The notes under the pieces: generated by a model
Seen by the model: the letters and a program-made list of their open reading frames with translations, nothing else
Databases searched by the model: none
Told to the model about the DNA's origin: nothing
Position numbers and translations under genes: made by a program
Shown: piece by piece, positions 1 through 6,125 of the stretch
How the letters are laid out: every line of letters begins with the position of its first letter
Numbering within the stretch: the first letter of the stretch is position 1
From: Methanothrix sp.
GTDB lineage: Archaea > Halobacteriota > Methanosarcinia > Methanotrichales > Methanotrichaceae
NCBI GenBank assembly: GCA_028708055.1
Contig: JAQVZT010000154.1
Coordinates: 1 to 6,219, forward strand
Direction: 5' to 3'
Length of the DNA: 6,219 bases

Positions 1-533
1 CTTTCCGGCTGTCCTCTGGCTGCCTTCTCTGAGAATGTATATTGGTGTACCGCTGAATTGTCCTGACATTGATTACCTCTACAAATACTAATTGTCTGGA
101 TGGAGGTTGTTTGAGGTTCTATATAAAGATGGCGCGAGGGGCGGCGGAGGAGTGATGGACTTTTTCTTTGGCGGACGATCCTGCTTACACCCTGGACATT
201 CCCGGAGATTTCTCCCGGAAGTATTGCAGAGGGTGAGATTGCGGCATAGCGTTTGTTAAATACTCATTGTAACCGCTGTGGGCTATTCCCCGCCCAGCAC
301 GGCGCTCACGCTCTACGGCTGCACTGATTAAGATATGGCCAATTCTGCAATCATCGAGCCCTATTACTCGATGTCTAAAGCTACCTATGGCTTTCCTCTG
401 GATGAGGCCAAATGGAGGATTGAGAGCCTGGTGACATCGGACAGCTCTCAAGCGTCGCATGTTACTGGGACGTGGTACAATAAGGGCGGCTCTCTGGCGG
501 TTCCTATTAGGCGGCGGAGGGGTGGAGTACTAA
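1..533. other. GC-rich stretch without a supportable gene
   Basis: I see no gene I can defend here. The stretch is GC-rich, with short open frames on both strands. The longest, + strand 335-544 and minus strand 185-460, lack a ribosome-binding site and recognisable motifs, and their amino-acid patterns do not look like conserved protein. A purine-rich string built on GGCGGCGGAGG occurs twice, at about 141-151 and 511-521, which may reflect a small duplication or only composition. A TATA-like box lies at 120-127. My best reading is decayed coding or intergenic DNA belonging to an older, GC-richer sequence than the genes to its right. Confidence 0.5.
119..128 (+). promoter_or_regulatory. possible archaeal TATA box (CTATATAAAG)
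   Basis: CTATATAAAG resembles an archaeal box A. A start near 150 would follow at the usual distance, and GGAGGAGTG followed by ATG occurs at about 145-156. The frame from that ATG closes after roughly 35 codons and is not recognisable. The site may be a leftover promoter of a lost gene or a chance match. Confidence 0.25.
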
Positions 534-1083
534 GCGGGGCTTGAGTTTACGAGGGCCGCGGCGGGGGCGCTGGAGGTCTTCGCAACGCTGTCCACGGCGG
601 CCAGCTCGGAGGTGAATAAGGAGACCACGACGAAGATAGGCATCCACTCCGGGGTTTCTATGAGGGGATTCGTGAGCCATTGCGGCTACCTGTTGGATCT
701 GGCGGCCAAAGCGACGTACTATCTGAACTGCAAGACGGGTCAGGCGTCCATGACGGCGATCGCATTCAAGGGAAGCGAGCAGAAGACGAAGGTGGAGGCT
801 GTGAGCGGGTACTTATTATGGCCCAGGCCTGCACTTCAGCAAGATAGCGGTCCAGGCTGATCCTTTTGCCTGGCCTATGGCGGCCAGCACGTCATCACAA
901 ACTGGTGTTGTAGCTGAACATTACTCACCGAGAGAATAAGAGGCTGCGCGTGGCGGCGCACGGCAAGAGATCCGGGTAGGATCGTTTGGGATCCATCCGT
1001 CTTCTGGGTGAAGAAGAGGATGTGCAAGAAGGACAAGGAGCACGAGCACTGGCATGACTCAGAAATCTGCAAGTGTCTCGATG

Positions 1084-1089
1084 ATGCAA
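1084..1089 (+). repeat. target-site duplication, left copy (ATGCAA)
   Basis: ATGCAA adjoins the left inverted repeat and recurs at 1383-1388 next to the right inverted repeat. The base before it is G on the left, and the last repeat base is G on the right, so a 7-bp duplication GATGCAA cannot be excluded. Collapsing the pair restores an open frame across the site. Confidence 0.75.
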
Positions 1090-1106
1090 CCCACATTCCG
1101 CACTTT
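1090..1106 (+). repeat. left terminal inverted repeat of the MITE-like element
   Basis: CCCACATTCCGCACTTT, an exact reverse complement of 1366-1382. It is preceded directly by the ATGCAA duplication copy at 1084-1089. Confidence 0.85.
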
Positions 1107-1365
1107 AACGTCCTAAACCGAGTATTTTTCTAGCTAACGATTCTTCAAATATAATCATAATTTACTATATTCATTTACGTTAATAATTTCCTCTTTTCGC
1201 CATACCACACCGATTGAGAAAACCTTTTGCCTTCTCATCCCCCAAGAGAGAGTCGACTCAAATCAACATAATGCAAAATAATCTGGCAAGAAAATCTTAT
1301 TTGATTAAAATGTTTTCATTAAATTGACTAAATCGATAGCTGCAAAAATACTAAATACTGAGCCC

Positions 1366-1382
1366 AAAGTGCGGAATGTGGG
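1366..1382 (-). repeat. right terminal inverted repeat of the MITE-like element
   Basis: AAAGTGCGGAATGTGGG on the + strand, pairing base for base with 1090-1106. It is followed directly by the second ATGCAA copy at 1383-1388. Confidence 0.85.
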
Positions 1383-1388
1383 ATGCAA
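1383..1388 (+). repeat. target-site duplication, right copy (ATGCAA)
   Basis: Second copy of the direct repeat flanking the 293-bp element. The sequence after it continues the reading frame that stops at 1089. Confidence 0.75.
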
Positions 1389-1429
1389 ATCCCAATCTGG
1401 CAAATTCAAAGGGAACCGATTCTTAGATA

Positions 1430-1467
1430 GAATCGTCGGATTCAATATCAAGATCAACTAATTTTTT
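1430..1467 (+). terminator. weak hairpin followed by a T run
   Basis: GAATC at 1430-1434 and GATTC at 1439-1443 can form a 5-bp stem with a GTCG loop. A run of six T follows at 1462-1467. It lies just past the stop of the + strand remnant. The stem is short and the gap to the T run long, so this is a weak candidate. Confidence 0.2.
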
Positions 1468-1541
1468 GCCCAACGCCTTTCGCGCCGCAACGAAACGAAG
1501 GGTCCAACATAGAGATTTGAGGTAGAGATCTGGATTAGTGT

Positions 1542-1551
1542 AAAAATTTTT
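1542..1551 (-). terminator. possible T-rich terminator of the minus-strand operon
   Basis: The symmetric tract AAAAATTTTT lies 7 bases past the stop of the TPR gene and gives a five-T run on the minus-strand transcript. Archaeal transcription often ends at such oligo-T tracts without a hairpin. It is the only obvious stop signal downstream of the gene. Confidence 0.35.
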
Positions 1552-1557
1552 ATATGT

Positions 1558-4116
1558 CTATGAGTATCCCAAAGACTTTGCTTTTAAGAAAGCTTTCCTT
1601 GCATCGATATATTGCCCCAAGCCTGCCAGAGCTAAGCCACTACCATTCCAGGCTTCAGCTAATTCAGGATTTAGCTCAATGGCCTTGTTATAGCACCGAT
1701 TTGCTTCAAGATAATTCCCCATAGTGTTTAGCACTTCACCTTCATAGCACCATAATTTACCTATTGAAGGCTCTAGAACAATCGCTCTATCAAAACACTC
1801 TATAGCTTCGTTATGCTGAGACAAGTTCTTATAAGCAAAACCTTTATTAATCCAAGCACGAACAAATTTCGGTTCAGCTATATTTATTATTCTATAAAGT
1901 TCTATGGCTTCATTGATTCTTCCTAAGCGATTGAGGGAAATTGCTTTATTATATAAGATTATAAAATTGTTTGGATCAAGTTCAATAGCTTTATTATAAT
2001 ATATAATTGCATCTTCATATTTTCGTAGACCGTAAAATGCATTTCCCTTGTTATTTAATACAATTGTATCCATATGACCTAATAGGATGACTTTGTCATA
2101 GCAAGTTAGTGCTTCTTCGTATCGTCCTAAGTTCTTAAGAACCACGCCCTTATTATTCCAATAACGTGGATCAAATTTATAGATATTGAGTGCTTCGTCA
2201 TATGCTTTGAGGGCCTCCGCATAGTAACCCAACTTTTTAAAGACCACCCCCTTATTGTACCACGCATCTGCACATGAGGGATTTTCCTCAAGAGCCATAT
2301 CAAAAGATTTAATTGAATCAATGAAATGATCCAATTTATGCAGAACATATCCTCTGCTCTGCCAAGCTTTCGCTAGGGACGGATCTATATTGATTGCATT
2401 ATCATAATAGTATAAAGCGTTTTCATATTGGCCCAGAATAAAATAGGTAAACCCTTCATAATACCAAGCCAATGCGTAGTGAGGATTGATTTCAATCGCT
2501 TTATTATAGCACGTAATAGCCTGTTCATATCTGCATAACTTCATGAGTGCAAAACCTCGATTATGCCATGCCTCCTGGCAAAATGGGTCTATATCTAATG
2601 CTATATTATAGCAATTAATACTCTCATTAATATTTCCTAATCTAAGTAAATAGTTTCCTTTCTTGATCCAATCATGTGAATCACTGCATAGCAATTTGCA
2701 CATACTAGATTCTTGTGCAAATGAGATCTTATCTTCTATTTCGATCTGAATTCGAGTTTCAGATTCCATAGGACGGGCGCTCGAATCCTCGTCTATTCCT
2801 TCTTTTGCAGAGGCTTCCTGATCCACACTTTGAATATATTTTTTTGCATTGTCTTCGGAATTATTGCCAACTATGTAGCCAATTTGTACCAATTTATTGG
2901 AGATTAATTTATTTACGGATATCAGTATATATTCTTTAGATTTGTTTAATTGGATGGCTAGTTTATCAGCACAGATTCCTGGATTATTTTTTATGATATT
3001 ATATAGTTCATTATTGCGAAATTGGACTGATTTCTCCATTGGAATATTATATACTTCGTTATCGCTGGATTTAGCGGATTTTTCCGCGGAAACATATTTT
3101 GTGGCATAGCCAAATCGTATCAAGCTCTTATCTATCATACGGTTAAGGGATTTGGATATAGTACTCCTATCTGATCTGCTTTTAGCAATTAGATCATCTG
3201 CAGAAATTCCTGGGAAGTCTCTTATTAAATTAAGTGTTCTTTTATCAATTTCTTGTGATGATCGAAGAAGGTCAGTTTTTAATCCGAATCGTTTCATGGA
3301 TTGGCGTATAGATGTATAATGGTATCCTAATTTTTCCGCACATTGAGTAGGAGTCATCCTCATCAAATAATATTCCAATACATCTTTTGTTAAAGTCGGA
3401 TTTTTTGATTTGGATAAGCTATAGGTTTTAGCATAATAAGCAATAGTTCTATAGCTGCATCCGAACATCTCAGCACATTCTTTGTAACTCTTTCCCTCAT
3501 CTAAAGCTGCTTTTAGTTTTTCCTTTGTGATATTGAACCTGAGACTATTGTGCCCTTGGGTTTTATTAGTTGTGAATTTTAATTGAGATAATTTCTGATT
3601 CATTCGAGAAGAATGCGATTCATTATTCTCTGAAGGTCCGATATATGTTCCATTAAGTAGATAATTTTCAATTTTAGATCGTATCTCTGGTAATACTTCT
3701 ACAGATTCTATTCTCGGATCATTTCCTATTGAATGATCATTACTTAAGCTCACTAAATCTAAGCTATATTCAAAAATAGATTTTGTGAGGTCTCGACTGG
3801 ATTTGATTTCAGTTTCTAGTTCCTCCAGAAATTTGCCGATGATGTCTGTAGCGGACTTATAATCAACACCTAGCAGGTCTTCTGGCGAGGACTGAGGTAT
3901 CCAGGATATTTCAATTGCAGAAATAAGCTCCTTTTTCAGTGAAGTAGGTAACTGTAATTCATTAAGGAGTGCTATAACTAGGCTTCTCTTATTTACTTCA
4001 AAATCTGCCTTGTGGTAATCTGGATTTAATTCGGAAAATATGCGTTTGTAGGCGCTACAGATCTTTTGAGTTGATATAATCAGTGCAGCATTCGCATCCG
4101 ATTTCAGATCATGCAT
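1558..4116 (-). CDS. HTH/winged-helix protein with eleven C-terminal TPRs, 852 aa
   Basis: A probable cytosolic DNA-binding regulator or sensor that uses TPRs to hold a partner protein. No catalytic motif or membrane segment is visible. Residues 1-185 are an unrecognised, mostly helical, charged region. Two short helix-turn-helix units follow at about 195-234 (YKECAEMFGCSYRTIAYY) and 242-280 (PTQCAEKLGYHYTSIRQSM). Two winged-helix units lie at about 288-342 and 365-415; both contain a PGI-A-D-LA/I pattern and end in an RFGYA/QIGYI strand. An acidic linker spans about 416-480. Eleven TPRs run from 482 to the end, with the Trp-type position at 483 and every 34 residues to 823 (aliphatic at 687 and 721). 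The start at 4116 has GGCGGT six bases upstream. The gene follows the methyltransferase after 47 bp on the same strand, so it may be co-transcribed. Such TPR proteins are common in methanogens, which leaves a specific role in the defence module as inference. Confidence 0.93.
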   Translation of the reverse strand: MHDLKSDANAALIISTQKICSAYKRIFSELNPDYHKADFEVNKRSLVIALLNELQLPTSLKKELISAIEISWIPQSSPEDLLGVDYKSATDIIGKFLEELETEIKSSRDLTKSIFEYSLDLVSLSNDHSIGNDPRIESVEVLPEIRSKIENYLLNGTYIGPSENNESHSSRMNQKLSQLKFTTNKTQGHNSLRFNITKEKLKAALDEGKSYKECAEMFGCSYRTIAYYAKTYSLSKSKNPTLTKDVLEYYLMRMTPTQCAEKLGYHYTSIRQSMKRFGLKTDLLRSSQEIDKRTLNLIRDFPGISADDLIAKSRSDRSTISKSLNRMIDKSLIRFGYATKYVSAEKSAKSSDNEVYNIPMEKSVQFRNNELYNIIKNNPGICADKLAIQLNKSKEYILISVNKLISNKLVQIGYIVGNNSEDNAKKYIQSVDQEASAKEGIDEDSSARPMESETRIQIEIEDKISFAQESSMCKLLCSDSHDWIKKGNYLLRLGNINESINCYNIALDIDPFCQEAWHNRGFALMKLCRYEQAITCYNKAIEINPHYALAWYYEGFTYFILGQYENALYYYDNAINIDPSLAKAWQSRGYVLHKLDHFIDSIKSFDMALEENPSCADAWYNKGVVFKKLGYYAEALKAYDEALNIYKFDPRYWNNKGVVLKNLGRYEEALTCYDKVILLGHMDTIVLNNKGNAFYGLRKYEDAIIYYNKAIELDPNNFIILYNKAISLNRLGRINEAIELYRIINIAEPKFVRAWINKGFAYKNLSQHNEAIECFDRAIVLEPSIGKLWCYEGEVLNTMGNYLEANRCYNKAIELNPELAEAWNGSGLALAGLGQYIDARKAFLKAKSLGYS
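1561..2673 (-). repeat. eleven tandem TPR-coding units, 102-bp period
   Basis: The DNA encoding residues 482-852 repeats every 102 bp without insertion or deletion. The protein units follow the consensus W-x-x-K-G-x-x-x-x-x-L-G-x-x-x-E-A-I-x-x-Y-x-x-A-I-x-x-x-P. The units differ at nucleotide level, so this is an old protein repeat and not a recent tandem duplication. The final unit ends right after its second helix, with no added solvating helix. Confidence 0.9.
2872..3534 (-). other. DNA-binding segment of the TPR protein: two HTH plus two winged-helix units
   Basis: Residues about 195-415 hold two duplicated pairs. The first pair consists of short helix-turn-helix units with the shared core C-A-E-x-x-G-x-x-Y/H-x-T/S-I. 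The second pair consists of winged helices with shared I-x-x-x-P-G-I-x-A-D-x-L. Both pairs look like internal duplications, which would suit binding to an extended or symmetric DNA site. Confidence 0.65.
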
Positions 4117-4163
4117 TTTGATACCGCCATTTTAACTGTTTAATCAGATCATAAATATACATT
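4117..4163 (-). promoter_or_regulatory. 47-bp gap before the TPR gene, with RBS and a TATA-like tract
   Basis: Read on the minus strand, GGCGGT (4123-4128) sits six bases before the ATG and fits the archaeal/bacterial anti-Shine-Dalgarno. An AT-rich tract with TATATTTAT lies about 30 bases before the start, so the gene could have its own promoter as well as readthrough from the methyltransferase. Nearby ATGs on the same strand open only tiny out-of-frame reading frames. Confidence 0.4.
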
Positions 4164-5129
4164 TTATTCCCCTGCAAGTGAAGGGTCCTGAAATCGCATA
4201 ATGGATTGTTTCCCAAGGTCTTCATCAATTTCTATTGAAATCCATTTTCGTCCTAATTTTTCCGCGCAAAATCCAGTTGTGTTACTTCCTGCAAACGGAT
4301 CCAATATAATGTCACCAGGATCTGTCAGAAAATCTATGAAAAAATTAGCCAATTCTAAAGGCATGCGTGCTGGATGTGGGACAACTCCTGTCTTGCGGCA
4401 TGCTTGCAGAAAGAAATCATTAGATTGGGTATTTGCTATACTAAAAACATTGGAGGGCAATCTAACCTCTCTATTAGGCTTTATGGGCTCCAGTTCAATA
4501 ATGTTTGGCATTATACTACCTGAATTGTCAGTTATAAAACTCCGTTTATTAATGTTATGTGCTGAAGGTCTTTTTCCTGCATTATACTTCTTAGATTTTA
4601 AAATTTGATTCATGTCTTTACTATAGGGCCTTAATACTTTTTTATTATCTGCTTTGGGATAGTCAGATTTCGACATCCACCATATATGCGTAAAACTGTC
4701 TACCACCCTAATCCTTTTAATAGTAACCCATTGTGCAGGAGAAGGCAAACGAGAGGGATTATAGCAAATAAACTCCTGGCATAATCTCAAATTTGCTTTT
4801 GGATTATTTACAAATCCTAAAAGTGTTTCCAGATTTAAAAGAGATTGAATAGGACGTCCCATTTCCCAAGCATTTCCGAGTTCTATGACTATAGATCCAT
4901 CTTCTTTTAAAAGATCAGAAAAAATCTCCGAAAAATTTATTATCCATTTTTTATATTCATCTCCGTTCAAATTTCCATATCTCTTTTTTGTATTTAAAGG
5001 GAATGGCGGTGAAGTAAAAATCAATTGTACTTTATTTTGTAATTCATCTCCAACCTCTGATGTAAGTACTTTTTCCGAATCCCCCGTAAAATATCTGCCC
5101 AATTCAGTTTGATATAATAATTTTGACAT
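4164..5129 (-). CDS. DNA (cytosine-N4) methyltransferase, M.PvuII-like, 321 aa
   Basis: Transfers a methyl group from S-adenosylmethionine to a base in a specific DNA site, probably the N4 of cytosine. Motif order is that of the beta class: catalytic motif IV TSPPF at residues 39-43, DGSIVIELG at 77-85, NPSRLPSPAQW at 124-134, a variable middle that should hold the target-recognition part, PARMPLELANFFI near 253-265 (motif X), and the SAM-binding DPFAGSNTTG at 277-286. SPPF rather than DPPY points to N4-cytosine. The protein follows M.PvuII closely from memory: TSPPF, YGNL, RLPSPAQWV, KIRVVDS-like and WWMSKSDYPKAD-like stretches, then SNTTG and RKWISIE. Length is near the 336 aa of M.PvuII. 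CAGCTG as target is a guess by homology. No restriction endonuclease gene lies beside it, so it is an orphan or part of the sulfur-modification module. It starts 26 bp after the DndE-like gene, on the same strand. Confidence 0.93.
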   Translation of the reverse strand: MSKLLYQTELGRYFTGDSEKVLTSEVGDELQNKVQLIFTSPPFPLNTKKRYGNLNGDEYKKWIINFSEIFSDLLKEDGSIVIELGNAWEMGRPIQSLLNLETLLGFVNNPKANLRLCQEFICYNPSRLPSPAQWVTIKRIRVVDSFTHIWWMSKSDYPKADNKKVLRPYSKDMNQILKSKKYNAGKRPSAHNINKRSFITDNSGSIMPNIIELEPIKPNREVRLPSNVFSIANTQSNDFFLQACRKTGVVPHPARMPLELANFFIDFLTDPGDIILDPFAGSNTTGFCAEKLGRKWISIEIDEDLGKQSIMRFQDPSLAGE

Positions 5130-5155
5130 ATTTGTGTATACTCACATATAAAATA
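5130..5155 (-). promoter_or_regulatory. 26-bp gap between the DndE-like and methyltransferase genes
   Basis: The spacer is AT-rich, with TTTTATATG and only a weak GTGAG as ribosome-binding site. It is too short to place a standard TATA box and leader before the methyltransferase, which favours co-transcription from upstream. A leaderless start cannot be excluded. Confidence 0.3.
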
Positions 5156-5536
5156 CTAAGTTGAGATGCTCTCTTCTGCTAATCCTAATTTAGCAAAATC
5201 TAGCGTTCCAATTTCATCCTTGTGATATATTTCATTTATACCCCATTCGGCATACGCTACAAGGAGTGATAACCTATCCTTAGGCTCAGAATTTGGGTAT
5301 AATCCCACCATTACCGCTGCGATAATACCATCTGGGTCAAGGCTATTGATATTCTGGAATGTATCCATTTCCTTCCCATCCATCGAAGTTTGCCCGAGAG
5401 TGATTCCGAGAGCAGCACCTAGTCTCCAAATATCTCCTAATTCTTGAAAGATTCCTTTTGCCTTTAGTTGGTTCATCTGCTCTTTAGCCTGCTTGCTTGC
5501 AGGAATTACTCTTGCATCTCCAAACGCATCACTCAT
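5156..5536 (-). CDS. DndE-like small protein, 126 aa
   Basis: Candidate DndE, the small DNA-associated subunit that works with DndC and DndD in inserting sulfur into the DNA backbone as phosphorothioate. The length fits (DndE proteins are about 105-130 aa), and the gene directly follows a DndD-like ATPase, as in dndCDE operons. The N-terminal pattern, ASKQAKEQMNQLK at 13-25 then WRLGAALGITLG at 37-48, resembles the DndE start (hydrophobic/Ser-x-x-A-x-x-x-L-x-x-LK, then a hydrophobic helix). A conserved-looking tail YAEWGINEI is at 95-103. The protein is acidic, with no signal peptide or membrane segment. ATG is preceded by GAGGGATC (5541-5548), and the ATG overlaps the stop of the upstream gene (ATGA), so the start is well fixed and translation is likely coupled. 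Sequence similarity to classic DndE is partial; an unnamed partner of a DndD-like ATPase is the alternative. Confidence 0.6.
   Translation of the reverse strand: MSDAFGDARVIPASKQAKEQMNQLKAKGIFQELGDIWRLGAALGITLGQTSMDGKEMDTFQNINSLDPDGIIAAVMVGLYPNSEPKDRLSLLVAYAEWGINEIYHKDEIGTLDFAKLGLAEESIST
5533..5536 (-). promoter_or_regulatory. ATGA start/stop overlap coupling the ATPase remnant and DndE-like gene
   Basis: The TGA of the ATPase frame (5533-5535) and the ATG of the DndE-like gene (5534-5536) overlap as ATGA. With GAGGGATC just upstream, this is a standard arrangement for translational coupling and shows that the two proteins were made together before the insertion. Confidence 0.8.
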
Positions 5537-6097
5537 AATCGATCCCTCAATGTTGATGTTTTTAATATTATTGAACCTTCACGCTCACTTTTAAATATGA
5601 TAGAATGATCGCTATTAATCTTTCCACTAAGAATAATTTCATCATCTTTTTTAAATTCCCGGTCAGTTACTAAAAGTACAAGTTGATCCGCTAATTCAGG
5701 TAGATATCTTAAAACGCGTTCTCCATGTTGGATATCGAGTCTACCAAATGGTGTGTCCATAAAAACAGGAGATTTGATATTAGTACATTTATTTAAAGCT
5801 CCTATTAAAGACAATGCAACTAATTGTTCCTCGCCTGATGATCTCCATTCACTCCTATCTAATACTGTCCCATTATTAGTGATAATACTAAGACCAAACT
5901 GGTCATTAATTTTGAGACGATCAAATTCGTCTTTCGAACGAATACTGTGAAATATCGAAGTCGCTATATTTTCGATTTCTTTTTTTCTATCATCCCTATA
6001 CAGAGATATAGCTTTTTCAAATATATCGGTTAAAGGTGATATATGTTCAATAGCGTTATTCAACTCGTTGACATCCTTCCGAGGTATGCTTTTTATT
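5533..6097 (-). pseudogene. DndD-like SMC/Rad50-type ATPase, C-terminal part, cut by an insertion sequence
   Basis: The C-terminal lobe of a DndD-like ATPase, the SMC/ABC-type subunit of DNA phosphorothioation complexes. Residues here are numbered from the apparent TTG start at 6153, whose first 19 codons are insertion-sequence DNA. The native part begins near Ile20 and includes a charged coil (about 26-75), the ABC signature SSGEEQ at 105-110, Walker B VFMDTP at 130-135, D-loop GRLD at 137-140, and a final strand VLLVTDREF at 159-167 in the place of the switch region. DTPFGRLD and TDREF match the DTPLARLD/TDTE pattern of DndD more than the DE of SMC or Rad50. DndD is usually about 650 aa; the Walker A half and most of the coiled coil are absent here. 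They are expected beyond the insertion sequence, outside the window, or lost. Without Walker A the product cannot form an ATPase site. Alternative: another SMC-like defence ATPase. Confidence 0.75.
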
Positions 6098-6120
6098 GGC
6101 TCTTCGCTATTTCCTGTGGG
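6098..6120 (+). repeat. probable left terminal inverted repeat of the insertion sequence
   Basis: Starts GGCTCTTCGC and ends near TGTGGG. The exact inner limit cannot be set without the other end of the element. Its outer edge falls inside the codon for Pro19 of the apparent ATPase frame. Confidence 0.55.
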
Positions 6121-6125
6121 TAAGG

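Larger units (their letters stand above)
1090..1382. mobile_element. MITE-like element, 293 bp, perfect 17-bp TIRs, 6-bp target duplication
   Basis: Both ends carry the same 17 bases in inverted orientation: CCCACATTCCGCACTTT at 1090-1106 and its exact reverse complement at 1366-1382. Directly outside lie identical ATGCAA copies at 1084-1089 and 1383-1388, as expected of a target-site duplication. Symmetry continues inward: 1121-1142 pairs with 1331-1352 at 19 of 22 positions, so the outer arms are imperfect palindromes. The interior is AT-rich and has no open frame of useful length, so the element is non-autonomous and would need a transposase supplied in trans. The parent insertion-sequence family cannot be named from the ends alone. 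The precise ends and duplication suggest a fairly recent insertion into already decaying DNA. Confidence 0.82.
534..1426 (+). pseudogene. frame-shifted coding remnant, unidentified, interrupted by a MITE-like element
   Basis: I do not recognise the ancestral protein. Several overlapping + strand open pieces have G/C-rich third codon positions and protein-like composition but switch frame. Piece one is 534-857 (contains KIGIHSG and KGSEQKTKVEAVSG). Piece two is about 811-936 (YYGPGLHFSKIAVQADPFAW). Piece three is about 914-976 (NKRLRVAAHGKRSG). Piece four is about 978-1088 (RIVWDPSVFW, KKRMCKKDKEHEHWHDSE). Stops fall at 858-860, 915-917, 937-939 and 977-979. If the element at 1090-1382 and one copy of its ATGCAA duplication are removed, piece four runs on without a break (DDANPNLANSKGTDS) to TAG at 1424-1426. 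That shows the element entered an existing reading frame near its 3' end. An old transposase or a viral gene is possible, but nothing decides it. The frame-shifted reconstruction is inference; the seamless junction is seen directly. Confidence 0.4.
1423..1557 (-). other. in-frame 44-codon open stretch after the TAG stop of the TPR gene
   Basis: The codons after the TAG at 1558-1560 stay open in the same frame to TAA at 1423-1425. The translation ends with protein-like sequence (RFVAARKALGKKLVDLDIES, then DDSI). It may be a chance open frame, the C-terminal remnant of a lost gene, or an extension reached by reading through TAG, for example as pyrrolysine in an organism that decodes it. The TPR protein looks complete without it, since the last TPR finishes at its second helix. 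The convergent + strand remnant ends at 1426, so the two overlap only at their tips. Confidence 0.3.

Noticed and set aside
185..460. 91-codon minus-strand open frame
   Set aside because: Arg-rich, with no ribosome-binding site and no recognisable motif. It overlaps other weak frames in GC-rich DNA, where long chance frames are common.
335..544. 69-codon + strand open frame beginning MANSAIIEPYY
   Set aside because: No ribosome-binding site, ends in low-complexity Arg/Gly sequence, and is not recognised. It may be part of the decayed region but is not supported as a gene.
875..1096. 73-codon minus-strand open frame
   Set aside because: Antisense to the protein-like + strand pieces, with a Ser/Cys/Leu composition typical of a shadow frame. 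It also runs into the inserted element.
2127..2348. Second minus-strand open frame inside the TPR gene
   Set aside because: A shifted-frame shadow of the TPR array, with no independent signals.
1561..2673. 102-bp periodicity considered as a CRISPR-like or satellite array
   Set aside because: The repeat is at protein level (34-residue TPRs) with divergent nucleotides and no identical repeats or spacers.
2897..3109. 70-codon + strand open frame opposite the winged-helix region
   Set aside because: Antisense shadow of a well-supported gene.
4117..4163. Search for a PvuII-type restriction endonuclease or controller gene beside the methylase
   Set aside because: Only 47 bp and 26 bp of non-coding DNA flank the methylase, with no room for either gene. 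The methylase is an orphan within this window.
4201..4608. 135-codon + strand open frame opposite the methyltransferase
   Set aside because: Antisense to conserved methyltransferase motifs (DPFAGSNTTG and motif X); no family signal of its own.
4885..5112. 75-codon + strand open frame opposite the methyltransferase N-terminus
   Set aside because: Antisense to the catalytic TSPPF region and Phe/Ser-rich, as expected for a shadow.
5753..5950. 65-codon + strand open frame opposite the ATPase
   Set aside because: Antisense to the ABC signature and Walker B codons.
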